Assembly: GCA_943736015.1 (NCBI GenBank) | Contig: OX031059.1 | Location: forward strand, 45,519,159 to 45,583,158 | Direction: 5' to 3' | From: Tridacna crocea | Lineage: Eukaryota; Mollusca; Bivalvia; Cardiida; Cardiidae | Length of the DNA: 64,000 nucleotides | Shown here: positions 33,686 through 44,426 of the stretch, piece after piece | Layout of the letters: every line of letters begins with the position of its first letter | How positions within the stretch are numbered: the first letter of the stretch is position 1 | The notes under the pieces: generated by a model | The model's database searches: none | What the model was told of the DNA's origin: nothing | Seen by the model: the letters and a program-made list of their open reading frames with translations, nothing else | Made by a program: the position numbers and the translations under genes

Positions 33686-33845
33686 ATTTGAGCCATGCTC
33701 TCTGAAAACTGGGTTGAATCGATCTGCAAAAGTATCGACTCATGCCAGCCTGCGCAGACCGCGGAGTGCGCAGGCTGGCTAGGTCGACACTTTTCGCGGA
33801 TGGATTAAGCCCCTCTTTTCACAGAGCTTGGCTGAATTATATACT
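33686..33845. repeat. Family C MITE, short form
   Basis: Ends TTGAGCCATGCTCTCTG and CACAGAGCTTGGCTGAAT are inverted. The core is CCAGCCTGCGCAGACCGCGG with its mirror. A second family C fragment lies at 33900-34010. Confidence 0.82.
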
Positions 33846-34029
33846 AATATGATCCTGAAATACGTAAGTTTATAATGAACGACCCTGAAGGTCGACAAAT
33901 CCTTTGACAGGCAGAAAATTGGCCAAGAGCAAAAGGTTCCGACTCAGATCAGCCTGCATGCTGACCCTGGTCTGTCCTTTTTACAGGTTCACTAATCTCC
34001 GTTTTCATATAGAATGGCCTAATTGTATT

Positions 34030-34250
34030 TAATTCCTTACAAGACAAAAAAATTCAGACATAAAACCTAAAGCATTTGCAGACAAATGTATAACAACACA
34101 TATATTTTGTGACTTGTCTTTAAAAAAGTAGAAAACAATGTAGCAAAAGGAGAAAATATTGGTTACTAGCACTTTCTCCTTTTCCTACAATGTTTTCAAA
34201 AGTGTTGTTTTTTTTTCCGGAAGCGGACAAAACACGGGTTTTGTTAATTA
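34030..34250. repeat. Family A MITE, decayed
   Basis: Remnants AAAGCATTTGCAGAC, GTAGAAAACAATGTAGCAAA, GGTTACTAGCACTTTCTCC and ACAATGTTTTCAAAAG are in the right order. Confidence 0.72.
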
Positions 34251-34433
34251 AAACTTTTGAAAATTAAGGCAACAGCTCAAGTGTGAATATGTTTAAAGGA
34301 TGTCGTAATTACTTGGCTAGTGGCAACAGTGCTTTGCCCAATGGCTTTCAAACGAAAACACAAACGACTCAGGTTAGGATGAGCTATATAGAGAAACAGA
34401 ACTGTAATCCAATTCCTGCATAAGAATATGATG

Positions 34434-34643
34434 TTAACCCTTATCCATCTAAATAACAAAAATTAAATTTTCACTTTGATATGAATAACCCAACTATGGC
34501 TATTTCAAAGTTAAGTCTTGGGGAATAATCTCCTTATCGGACAGTGCAGATCCAAGATCAGACTGCACGTTCTGTGCAGTCTGATCTTGATCTACGCTGT
34601 CCGCAAAAGGTCGAGTAGTCGCTCTTGGCAGCTTAAGGAGTAA
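34434..34643. repeat. Family B MITE, full length
   Basis: It starts TTAACCCTTATCCATC and ends GCAGCTTAAGGAGTAAC. The core is a perfect palindrome AGATCAGACTGCACGTTCTG and mirror, within GGACAGTGCAGATCC and GATCTACGCTGTCC. Confidence 0.9.
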
Positions 34644-34727
34644 CACCCAAACAACAAAGGGTACAAAATAAGAATTCCTCAACCCTTTGCAAACAATAAA
34701 TTTTAGAGTCTTAAAATGATTCGAACA

Positions 34728-34858
34728 GGCCTAAAATATTGCCGTGTGGTAATGAGTTAAGGATGGTTGGAGAATATAGGTCTATCTAAACGGCTCAGTT
34801 ATAAATCGTTACTATTGTACTTGGCCTACTTTATGGTTTACACCTCCGAAGAAAATTG
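34728..34858 (+). repeat. Left arm of a ~130 bp inverted repeat
   Basis: This stretch (GTTAAGGATGGTTGGAG to CACCTCCGAAGAAAATTG) is about 90% identical in reverse to 35693-35830. The outer part of each arm is family A sequence. Confidence 0.85.
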
Positions 34859-35177
34859 AAAAAAAAAAAACATACAAATGAGCTGAAATTCTCTGATAGG
34901 GTAGAGAACACATTGTGAAATGGAGAAAATGCTGGTTATCATGTTTTTATGTTGTTGTTGTTGGTTTTTTTCCCCCATTTACCCGCCATATTTTTCAAAA
35001 GTTTAGTTCTTCAGGATCTTCAAAAGGTAGGACTATGAGTGAAAGGGTAGAAAACCTTTCATTGTGAGGAAAAAAAACTACATACATAAATAGACACTTC
35101 TTTTCAAACTTTAATAAAGGAAAATGAAACCTTCAGGGTCGTGTATTATTAGCTTACGTATTTTATGTCGTAATTAG

Positions 35178-35452
35178 CATATAATTTAGCCAAGCTCTAT
35201 GTAAAAAGGGGCTAAAAGTGCACTTGCGAAAAGTGTCGACTCAGGCCAGCCTGCGCACTCCGCGCAGGCTGATCTGAATCGACACTTTTCGCTATCAGTC
35301 AATTTTCTGTATGTCCTACGACCAGTTTACCCCCTGATTAAGTCAAGTATTACAGGAATAGATATTATGGATCCTTTAGTATGCGATAGCTTGCTTTAAG
35401 AAATGGATCACGCAAATGCATTAAGCCCCCCTTTCCCACTGCATGGCTCAAT
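35178..35452. repeat. Family C MITE, full length
   Basis: Ends TTTAGCCAAGCTCTATG..AAAAGGGG and CCCCCCTTTCCCACTGC..GGCTCAAT. The core is CAGCCTGCGCACTCCGCGC with mirror. The GCATTAAGCCCC site near the right end is empty here, giving the pre-insertion form of 6122, 22200 and 37530. Confidence 0.88.
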
Positions 35453-35692
35453 TACAAGTCATTCCCCCCTGAAGCTAATTGACAGAAAATCGTTATACCC
35501 GTGTCATGCTCTATAAAAGGTTTGTTCAATCCATATTGAAAAAGTGTCAATTCATGTCAGACTGTGCATTCCGCGCAGGCTGACATGGGTCGAAACTTTG
35601 CTATTATTTCCTTTTTGCATGTCATTGGACCAATCTACGGCATGATTCAGCCCACTGTTAGACAAAATGGATACACGTCATCTGGTTATGTT

Positions 35693-35830
35693 TGCAATTT
35701 TCTTCGGAGGTGTAAAACATAAAGCAGACCAAGTACACGAGTAACGATTTATTTCTGAGCCGTTTAGATAGACCTATATATTCTCCAACCATCCTTAACT
35801 CATTACCAAACTGACGACAATATTCTAGGC
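35693..35830 (-). repeat. Right arm of a ~130 bp inverted repeat
   Basis: Mirror of 34728-34858, starting CAATTTTCTTCGGAGGTG and ending in the left end of the family A copy at 35795. The 830-base space between arms holds two family C copies and decayed family A sequence. Confidence 0.85.
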
Positions 35831-36028
35831 TTGTTCAAATCAAAAGCATTTGCAGACGACATAATAAAAGAGACTGAAAATTTGAGATTTGTTTTGTGAA
35901 GAGTAGAAAACATTGTGGGAAATGGAGAAAATGCTGGTTACCAGCATTTTCTCCTTCTTCCACAATGTTTTCTACAGGCATTTTTGCTCAGGGTCGTCAA
36001 AAGTAGGGGTTGTGTAGTAATGGGTTAA
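35795..36028. repeat. Family A MITE
   Basis: TTAA flanks both ends, ends CTCATTACCAAAC and AGTAATGGG. The core palindrome is complete apart from single changes. A truncated family B copy follows at 36040. Confidence 0.9.
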
Positions 36029-36490
36029 TTAATCCTTAACCTTAGGCTGCTAAGAGCCACTCAGTGACCTTTTACGGACAGCGTGGATCAAAAATTCTTA
36101 GACTTATTCTGAACTTACCAAGTAACAGAAAGTCTGATTGGCTAAAACGTCTGATTCTACATTATCCGATATTGAGTTTTTGCTTTCTTTTGACAAAGAA
36201 GAGTTTCTGTATTTCTGAGGTTCTAGTTGCAGAGTAAACCCGGATGTTTGCTCGGCAACACTACACGGTGTGGAGAATGCAAAGATCGATTTCCCATTTT
36301 CAACCTTTAGAATGCCATTGGTAACTTTTGTGTGACTCTACAGACAGTACAGATCAAGATCAGAATGCGTAAATGTCACAAACATTGTAACTAAATACGG
36401 TCATAAACTGTCATTGGTCATTAACCAATTATTCCCGACTTTTAGGCTTATTAAAACGAAGGCTTTTGAAAAGATTAACGGAAGAAATAG

Positions 36491-36570
36491 TCAATTTACT
36501 TCGAAAACCTCGAAACTACAGCTTGTAACAAGGTTTTCGAAGTAAAACGAGGTTTTCGAAGTAAACCGAC
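36491..36570. repeat. Palindrome (CTCGAAACTACAGC type) inside a decayed family A copy
   Basis: Arms TTTACTTCGAAAACCTCG and CGAGGTTTTCGAAGTAAA, with an extra partial arm AGGTTTTCGAAGTAAAACG. Family A remnants lie on both sides (GCTTTTGAAAAG before, ATGCTGGTAACCAGCAT after). Confidence 0.75.
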
Positions 36571-36636
36571 GAAATGCTGGTAACCAGCATATCCCTCTTT
36601 TCCCATATCGTTACTCTGCTATTAACTGCTTGTGTT

Positions 36637-36850
36637 TTAAAGCCCTATCCTGCTAAATAACTAAAATGAAATTTTCAATTCGATAGTAAAAAACCGAAAT
36701 ATTGCGATTTCAAAGTTATGTTTTGGGGGATAATATTTTCCTATCGGACAGTGCAGATCAAAGATCAGACTGCACGTTCTGTGCAGTCTGATCTTGATCT
36801 GCACTGTCCGCAAAAGGTTAGCGAGTCGTGCTTTGCAGCTTAACGGTTAA
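36637..36850. repeat. Family B MITE, full length
   Basis: TTAA at both ends. Ends are AGCCCTATCCTGCTAAATAA and GCTTTGCAGCTTAACGG. The core palindrome AGATCAGACTGCACGTTCTG with mirror is perfect. Confidence 0.9.
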
Positions 36851-37300
36851 ATTCAGAAAAGACCACCTTACAAAACCTATGTAACACACAGTTTTAATCG
36901 GAGTTGAAGCTTTCCATATTAATTACAATCAGGAATAACTCAATTTTATCATTTTATCGATTTTCAGCAAAACTGATCATTTTTTTGAAAATACACACAT
37001 TCAAATTGGAATTGCATTTCTGTATTTATTCAGTACAGGTTTGGAGAGCATAATAGAATATAATTCTGTGCAGTAATAATCTTTACAGGCGATTTGTGAA
37101 ACCTTGAGCTGAAGGACTGAGAAAAATGATCTAATATTATACAGGTGTAAATGGATTTAAAATTGTCCTGTAGAATTTTGAAGATTATGTAACAGGTGCA
37201 TGTATACAAAAACTATTCTAAATTGAACTCGGGACTTAAGTTCTAAGACCAGCGATCTGATAGGCCGAGATATTCTGTGTAAATTCGTCTAAATTTAGAA
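36851..37300. other. Upstream of NCS-like gene 2, nothing recognised
   Basis: AT-rich sequence without ORF or known repeat. Confidence 0.4.
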
Positions 37301-37309
37301 TGAGCAAGT

Positions 37310-37760
37310 GAGCTATGCTCTTTGACAAAGTGGTAAATGCTCCCGCAGATTGCATCGACCGATATCAGCTTGCGCGGACTGCCTAAGCTGACATGAAAAG
37401 AGACTATATGCTATCGGTCAATTTTCTGCATGTTAAAGAGCCGTTCTACTTCGTGTTCAACGCGTTTTCAGATAAAATCAAGCCATATCATTCAATGGCA
37501 TGCTTGGTATAGCACAATGCAGATATGCATAAACTCTTTCTCATACAATGACGACTTTTGACGAGCCTGTGGTAGAAGACTTTTGAAAACACTGTGGGGG
37601 AAAAGGAGAAAATGCTGGTAACCAGCATTTTCTCCTTTTTCCCACAATGTTTTCAGTCACATTTTTTTTTTATTTGTCGTCTGCAAATGCTTTTAATTTG
37701 GACTACTCTATGAATTTGTCGTTTGGTAAGAGTTAAACTCTTCTTTCCCAGAGCAAGGTT
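37310..37760. repeat. Family C MITE interrupted by family A
   Basis: Left part: GTGAGCTATGCTCTTTGAC, core ATCAGCTTGCGCGGACTGCC, AAATTTTCTGCATG-like body and GCAGATATGCATAAACTC. Right part after the insert: AAACTCTTCTTTCCCAGAGC. The insertion site is again the TTAA before the right end. Confidence 0.78.
37530..37736. repeat. Family A MITE nested in family C
   Basis: Ends CTCTTTCTCATAC and TTTGGTAAGAG with TTAA at the right. The core palindrome has one extra G and T in the arms (GTGGGGGAAAAGG, CCTTTTTCCCAC), so the two arms lengthened together. Confidence 0.88.
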
Positions 37761-37892
37761 CACATCAGTTTTATAATAATTTGAAAATACGATTCCCAAT
37801 ATGACGTAGTGGATTTCATTTGAAAAGGGGTTCCGCAGACTTTCAGATTACTCCCACAAGAACAAACTATCATATCTCTACAAGTTATTGCG

Positions 37893-40800
37893 ATGGGAAA
37901 CCAGAAAAGTAAACCCACCGCTCGAAAGCCGAAGCGCAAACTCTTGGGCAAACTTCATAAACTTGTGCCTAGCATGAACTTGGAAGAAATAAAATCTCAC
38001 TGGGACTTATTCCATCATCACACTGGTGGGAAAAGTGATCTTACTTTAACAGATTTCATAGAGGTTTATAGAATGATATTTGGTGAGGAGGCGAAAGTTT
38101 ACGCGGAGCGTATGTTTAAAGCTTTTGACTGCAACGGTGACGGAAAAGTGAACTTTGAAGAATTTCTAATTGGGCTTAGTCTTACAGATGGAAATTTTGA
38201 TAATACGGTGGAAAACAGGAAGAAAAAGTTGCAGTTCTTTTTTGGTTTATACGACAGCGATAAAAGTGGACAGATAGACCGCGAGGAAATGAGACGAATG
38301 GTCAAGGTGAGCTTCTGTTTTCTGTTTTTCCTCTGTGAAAAGGGGTTTCAATGCATTTGCAAAAAGTATCGACCCAGGTCAGCCTGCGCAGTCCGCGCAG
38401 GGTGACCTGCGTCGAAACTTTTTGCCTTTGATAAATTTTCAGTATATGGTTTTGTTGATTTGTTAGACAGACTTGATTCAAGATTCCATAACTACATGTA
38501 TATTACGAGTTGCTTGGAAGAATGGATCAAAGGGTTAAAACCCAAAAGGGTTCAGCGAACGAAAAGAAAATCTTATTGTCGGTCCAAACTTAATGTATTA
38601 AAAAAGCTAAATTTTTCTTTATTTTTTTTTTATACATATGTGACTCGTCACGCGGAAAGAGACAATCAGGGAATTTCGTACATCAATAAGATGAAAACAG
38701 ACTAAAAATAGTGTAGGTCAATTTAATGATGGTTGATTAAAAAATGATAGCATAACAAGGTAGAATGGTCACCCTTCATGCATAAAAACGAACAGTGTCA
38801 ACCTTGGTCAGCCTGAGTAATTCGCACAGTCTGATCAGGTTTAACCCTTTTGGCAGTTCCCAGACGGTCCTTTCTTGCGTGACAGGTTGTACACATATAT
38901 AATGATGCAAGTAAGTAAGTTAGTATCTAAGTAAGTAATTTTTTTATTACAGTGACGTTCCGGTTGATAGCATTTAAGTGAAGCTCTGGCAACAAGGGGT
39001 TTAAAACTAGAATTGCTGAATTAGTACAAGAGACATTTTTAAATAGGAAAAAACATCCGATATATTTCTGCACCAAGGGTTTTTTTTTTTTGCCAGAATA
39101 TGTAACAGAATAGTGGACAGAGTAGATCCAAGATCAGACTGCACGTTTTGTGCAGTCAGATCTTGGATCCACTCTGTCCACTAAAACAAGTTAAGTTGGT
39201 TCCAACGCTTTAAGGGTTAACGCATCCTAGTGTTGCATTATACCTAACAGTTCATCACAAAATGTTGGACCCATAAATTCCATCTTGTCAAACAATCCAC
39301 TGAATCCCTATGTAGTATGGTCCTCTGATATGCATAAAATGTACCAAAAGCACAAATTCCAATCCAGATCAGTCAGCACTGACTGCATAGGCTGACCTGA
39401 ATCGATAATTTTGCGGTTCTATGAAACCCTCCTTTCATTGAGCATGGCTCATTTTCTCCTTTTCACACAATGTTTTCAAAGGCATCTTCTTCATGGTCGT
39501 GAAGCCGGTGGAGTTCTTTGGTAGGCCTAATGGAAGTGATTGAGTAAAGACGAACATGTTTTAGACCACGAGATACATGTTATTGTCTGTCTTTTGTCAT
39601 TTTGCATTGGGGAAAAAATATATGGCATAGTTACTAATTAATGTGGCGAGGATCTGGTTTTGAATTTAACTAAAAGAAAAAGGTTGGCCCCTAAAAACGT
39701 TTTCGACGTATGAAACTACAGTTCGCCCAAACTCCGTATATATTTATCGAACATGCTTTACAAAACAGACGGACGGCAGAGATCAAGATCAGACTGCACG
39801 TTCTGTGCAGTCTGATCTTGATCTTTGCCTTCCGCAAACGTCACTTTTTTCGCCAGTGGTGCTACAAAAGATTAGAAAACAGGGACGGGTAAAATATACC
39901 ACAGCTTGAAAAGTCAATTATCCTTTACGAAGGTTATCGATTCACGATTAATATATATCTTTTAAAAAGGCTATGTAATCTGTAGGCATTGATTGGAAAA
40001 GTTAATACGAATTGGCGAAAAGTAAATGCAGTCTAAAGTTTGTGTATGAATCGACTATCAAATCAAAGCATTGAGAACGCAGAAGTGGTATTTGTCAAGG
40101 AAGCCCTTGTGAGGAATTAATAATCTGAAAGAAAAAGAGAAATTCTATTCAAATACTGGCTTGAAGGTCAACCTCCTGAATAAATGAATACCTTTTTGGT
40201 TGAAGGGAGAGTACTCATGACAAAGTTAGGATTACTTGTATATTGGTGGTCTCCCTTGACCATAAGCGGATTCAAGAGTAACGTCCCTTGACAGTAGGAT
40301 GCATGATGGATAAAGAGGTACACCATGTGAATATATCGAATAAAGTTAAATTAATACCTAAACACTATGATTATGAAATATCTTTGGCAGTTAACACTTT
40401 ATTCCCAACATAACAATCTATTATTTCGATCTGTAAATATTCATCCACAATTAAATGGAGTAACGCGCAATCATGGTATGAACAAGCCATGGGACGATCT
40501 GGTTTTGGAACGAAAAGGCCCAGGACCAAGTAGACAAATTTTGTATCATTGCGCCAATAGAAGGCTTTGAGCGGGTGACGCTATTTTCATTAAAAAATAG
40601 TATTTCCACGATCGATGGCCTCATCGAGTGTATTTTAAGACCCCATTTCCATTTACATATCTGAGTGCTACCGAACACTCACTTGTCTATGAAAAAGTGA
40701 GTTTAATTGGGTCTATTTCCTTCGGCTTTGCACAAAATATGGGACATGGTCTTCAAAATTCAATATTGAACTCATTTTGGTAATTGTGGTTTTGAAAAAG

Positions 40801-41375
40801 CAAAATTTGAGTTTTTATTATCAGTTTACAGTTTTGATGTTAATTATTTAGCAGGATAAAGATTAATCCATACCCGCCAGATAAATGAAAATTTCCAACC
40901 AATCTTAAAAAAAACTCATTGGTGCGATTTATAACTTTTCGTTCGTCGATGTCTAAATATATTATCGGTCAGTGTAGATCTAAGTTCAGACTGTTCTGTG
41001 TAGTCTGATCTTGGTCTACATTGTCCATCAAGGCACATTAAGCCCTGCTATAGTTACTCCAGGGTGAAAATCAAAGCCATATCAAAATTACCCCAGTTAA
41101 TGAGAGATCTGAACTAAACAGTGTATAAATTATTCATTTTCCATAAATATTTTTTGATATTTTTACAGGTAGTTTATGAACTGGTAATTTCGCCTGAAGA
41201 TAGGAGTGAAAGGGCCCCAGAAGATTTAGCTGACGAAATTTTCGATCAAGCAGATGTAAATAAGGATGGTTTTATAAATTTCGAGGAGTTCGAAAAGGCC
41301 GTGACCTTCGACCAGACACTAGTGAATATTCTACTTCCAAGCCCGCAGCAGGACACAAACACTGAAGAGTTATAA
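37893..41375 (+). CDS. NCS-type EF-hand calcium sensor, tandem copy 2, two exons
   Basis: Exons are 37893-38306 and 41169-41375, with a GT-AG phase-0 intron at the same place as in the gene at 29193, giving 206 residues. It starts MGNQKSK, a good N-myristoylation signal, followed by a basic stretch (RKPKRK). The first EF-hand region (about residues 33-62) lacks a calcium loop. Canonical loops lie at 79-90 (DCNGDGKVNFEE), 121-132 (DSDKSGQIDREE) and 167-178 (DVNKDGFINFEE). EFLIGLS and KK(L)xFFF are shared with copy 1, supporting tandem duplication on the same strand 6 kb apart. Sequence between loops and the tail (PSPQQDTNTEEL) has diverged much more, so the duplication is not recent. Likely a membrane-bound calcium switch; the partner cannot be told from sequence. 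Confidence 0.93.
38340..38425. repeat. Family C MITE core in the intron of NCS-like gene 2
   Basis: GAAAAGGGGTTTCAATGC, then AAAAGTATCGACCCAGG and CAGCCTGCGCAGTCCGCGC with mirror. It lies about 30 bases after the exon 1 donor. Family C body sequence continues to about 38530. Confidence 0.82.
38634..38901. repeat. Family E MITE
   Basis: Ends TGTGACTCGTCACGCGGAAA and CTTTCTTGCGTGACAGG. The core palindrome TGTCAACCTTGGTCAGCC is partly decayed. Confidence 0.82.
39110..39222. repeat. Family B MITE, right part
   Basis: A near-perfect palindrome from TAGTGGACAGAGTAGATCC to its mirror, with TGCACGTTTTGTGCA at the tip, then TTTAAGGGTTAA. It has longer arms than other copies (into TAGTGGACAGAG/CTCTGTCCACTA). 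Confidence 0.85.
39290..39525. repeat. Family C remnant followed by half of a family A copy
   Basis: Family C: TATGGTCCTCTGATATGC, GATCAGTCAGCACTGACTGC, TTCATTGAGCATGGCTCA. Directly after comes CATTTTCTCCTTTTCACAC and TTTTCAAAGGCATC of family A, without its left half. Confidence 0.7.
39766..39842. repeat. Family B MITE, core
   Basis: GACGGACGGCAGAGATC, perfect AGATCAGACTGCACGTTCTG palindrome, GATCTTTGCCTTCCGC. Confidence 0.85.
40445..40800 (-). repeat. Dispersed repeat Z, copy 2
   Basis: In reverse it matches 17905-18235: GGTTTTGGAACGAAAAGGCC, ACGATCGATGGCC, CTTCGGCTTTGCACAAAAT and TCAATATTGAACTCA. It lies in the intron of NCS-like gene 2. Confidence 0.7.
40965..41040. repeat. Family B MITE, core
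   Basis: GGTCAGTGTAGATCTAAG, GTTCAGACTGTTCTGTGTAG and GTCTACATTGTCCATC. It lies 130 bases before exon 2 of NCS-like gene 2. Confidence 0.72.
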
Positions 41376-41649
41376 ATCCATTAAAGACGTTTTGAGAAAT
41401 TACTGAAATCTGTTACAAATTACAAAAAATGACAAATATTTGGTGAAATGGAAAATATATGTCTCATTTTTACGTGAAAAACATTGTGGAAATAGGAATA
41501 AGTGCTCTTGTTAAAAGCAATTGGTCCTTTAGTAATCTTTATTTTTTACACGTTGTCAGTTTCATCAGACTTTGGCGGATTGAACTCGACCAAACACTCT
41601 AGATATTTTGTCGATGTATGTTTGTAAAATAGTTCCAGCACAAGCAGGG

Positions 41650-41850
41650 GTCTGTACTCAAAAAAACATTGTTAAGAACATCGTTTACATGTTTTATTCC
41701 CCAAGATTTTTAACATTTGAAAGTATTACTACCTCTAATTAGCTAAACCAAATGATTTAGCCAATAAGAAGTTGTGTTACTTTCAAATTAAAATGATTCT
41801 GGAGAATAATAGAATAAGAATGATTGTTGAATACGGACCTGGGTCATCTC
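41650..41850. repeat. Family F MITE
   Basis: Decayed left end GGTCTGTACTCAAAAAAAC and right end GATTGTTGAATACGGACC. Central TTAGCTAAACCAAATG/GATTTAGCCAATAAG palindrome. Confidence 0.75.
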
Positions 41851-42267
41851 AATCACTGATACACTGGTATCATCTGCTTGAAAATTATTGTCCGCTTATC
41901 ATCGACTATATCGCCAGTTAAAATAAGGACTGACAAAGGGGGTCCCAGGATTGATTCCCCCGGGGTTCGCCGATCCACATATGACATACAAGGACTGATT
42001 GATCAGTTGTTAGCCTTGTATTGCAGGCATTAAGCAGGGATGACCTTTTTCAGTCCTATTTTTCCCTGGCTATTTAAGGTTGTGTCCCATGACACGCGTC
42101 TGGTCAATTTATGTGGAAGAGATAGACTTCTGGATTAAAATAAGGCAAGTTATATTTTCAAAATAGACAGAACCGCCGAAGGAAATTCGCATAAGAAAGG
42201 TCTAGCACCTAAGGCTATCCATACTGATAGAGTAGCAACACTATCGAAAGACGCACCTTCATTCAGT

Positions 42268-42345
42268 CTGTTTACTTCAAAATCCTCGCAACTTTAGCTT
42301 GTAACAAGCTGTAGTTACAAGCTTTTCGTTGAGCCGTTTGGAACT
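42268..42345. repeat. Palindrome related to 18711 and 36491
   Basis: GTTTACTTCAAAATCCTCGC, then TTAGCTTGTAACAAGCTGTAG and GTTACAAGCTTTTCG. The arms are decayed. Confidence 0.55.
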
Positions 42346-42775
42346 TTCGAGGGTCAGGGTACAGAAGAAAAATAATTTATAAACCCATCTTCACCGGTAA
42401 CTAGGTTTATTTTTCCCGTTTTCTATTAAATATCATCTCTGACGGGAGATGGAATTTTTTTTTTTTTCGATTTCGTTGCACCCCTTGTCTTACTATAAAC
42501 GATATTGAGGGAGTCGTCAATGAGCTATTTATAGAAACTGTGTTAATGAAAGTTCGAGTATATTCGTTATACATGTATATACAGGCGATATATGCACAAA
42601 TGTAGCATAAGTCTTCCATGATCGACCATGGAAGATCTTAATGTTTAGTGATAGACCAATAGAGCTTTAAAAGCCTGTGGTCTCACCAAATTTGTGTGCT
42701 GTACACTTGTTTTTCAAGAGATTCGTCAATCTGTCATATTCCAGCCATGCTTTATCAAAAGGGCATTTACTGCAC

Positions 42776-42857
42776 AGGTGCCTGACATGTCTGGTATCAT
42801 ACCAACCCTCTATATAGAGGGATGGTATGATACCAGATATGTCAGGCACCTGTGATT
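42776..42857. repeat. 82 bp near-perfect palindrome
   Basis: Arms CACAGGTGCCTGACATGTC and GATATGTCAGGCACCTGTG, inner GGTATCATACCA/TGGTATGATACC and tip CCCTCTATATAGAGGG. Only one mismatch pair was noted. It starts within a family C-like remnant region. Confidence 0.9.
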
Positions 42858-43296
42858 TACTGTATCTCCGTTGTTCTTGACACAAAGCAGGCCATCACAT
42901 AGCAAAGGATCCATGACATACATCTTGTCTGGATACCGGCTGCGCGGAACGACCTGGGCCCATACTTATCGTAGATGCATCGAACCTCCTTTCAAAGATC
43001 ACGGCTATCTTCTTAAACACTTTTACTCCTCCTACTTAGCACAGCTTTATCTCTACTAAGCATGAAACTTCAAAGTCACAAAAGCAAAATAAAATATAAT
43101 TAAAGTTTTGTAGTTTTCTTTTATTCTCCTTTTTGAGATTTTAATAAAACATAATATATGTAGTACAATACAGTAAAGCACAAAACTAAATATCCGAGAT
43201 TTTATCCCTATGGTACGACTACATAAAAAACAACAAATGTTTAACACACATAATTCCTTAACATTTTCTTGACATACGCGAAAGCATGGGGTTTTG

Positions 43297-43364
43297 CGGA
43301 TGGTATGGATCAAGATCAGACTGCACAGAACGTGTAGTTTGATCTGTGATCTATGCTTTCCGCT
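43297..43364. repeat. Family B MITE, core
   Basis: GGATGGTATGGATC, AGATCAGACTGCACAGAACG and mirror, ATCTATGCTTTCCGC. Confidence 0.8.
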
Positions 43365-43463
43365 TGATCAGTCAAGCTAGTAACATAGAAATCTTTCGGT
43401 TCGTAGTTGATTGGATTTTCAGTCGTAGAAATATGTTGGACATATGTTTTTGGCACTGAAAGA

Positions 43464-43693
43464 ATTAACACTTCACCAAACAACAACATTTTAGACTGGT
43501 TCAGTTTGGAAACGCTTGCAGACTACAAAATAAAAGAAACTAAAAAAAAATGAAGTTTGTTTTCAGCAGGGTAGAAAACATTGTGGGAAAAGGAGAAAAT
43601 GCTGGTTACCAGCATTTTCTCCTTTTCCCACAATTTTTTCAAAAGGCCTTTATAACAGGGTCGTAAAAACAACCAGGGATTGTTTGGTAAAGG
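43464..43693. repeat. Family A MITE
   Basis: Left TTAACACTTCACCAAACAAC, right TTGTTTGGTAAAGG with the last TTAA changed. Complete core palindrome. Confidence 0.9.
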
Positions 43694-43769
43694 TGGGTAT
43701 CTTCTTCATTGACTGATGATTGACGAATTGTCTTTCGTATACCCTTTCATTATTATTTCAGTTACATAA

Positions 43770-43960
43770 CGGCGACAGCTCGCATATTCATGTGTTATCA
43801 GGATTTCAATAGCAGTAGGCAAGAGCCCCGAAGTATCTTACCAATCTTAACCAAGGTAGCTCCCATGAAAAACTCAGTGCTCCCAGTGAGGCACGAACTC
43901 TTGGCCTCCAGGTTGAGAGTCCCCTGTTCTTTACCATTGTACCACGCAGGATCAGAGTAT
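43770..43960 (-). repeat. tRNA-derived SINE (type 3)
   Basis: On the minus strand: CGTGGTACAATGGTAAAGAAC (A-box-like), CCAAGAGTTCGTGCCTC (B-box-like), then a body ending GATAACACATGAATATGCG and GAGCTGTCGCCGTTATG. The motif CGGCGACA after a TTATTTCAG also occurs at 29660, which may be a fragment of the same SINE. Confidence 0.65.
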
Positions 43961-44093
43961 CTTTGTTATATTTAACGATTATGTGGTTACATACTTAAAA
44001 AAAAAAATACTCTTCGTCTAACTCTAGATTAATAAATTTAAATTCTGATTTGCTAAGTCCTCCTCGTTTAGCTGATCATAAATTACGTTATTT

Positions 44094-44322
44094 TTAACCC
44101 ATTACCACAAAATCCCTACTTTTGACGCCCCTGAGAAAGAGGCCTATTGAAAACACTGTGGGAAAAGGAGAAAATGCCGGTAACCAGCATTTGCTCCTTT
44201 TTCCACAGTGTTTTCTACCTTTCCCAGAACAAATTACAATTTTTCAGTCACCTTTATTTTGTCGTCTGCAAATGCTTTCAATTTGAACCAGTCTAAAATT
44301 TTGTCGTGTGGTAAAGAGTTAA
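44094..44322. repeat. Family A MITE
   Basis: TTAA flanks both ends, ends CCCATTACCACAAAATCC and GTGTGGTAAAGAG. Complete core with one mismatch (GCCGGTAACCAGC). Confidence 0.92.
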
Positions 44323-44426
44323 ATCTAGAAAATTCTTGAAAACTGTATTAAGCATTTCATCTAGAATGGTTTGCGAAGGGCCCTGGTCTGTTTTTTTTTT
44401 TAAAAATCTTTCCTCAATTCTATTAC

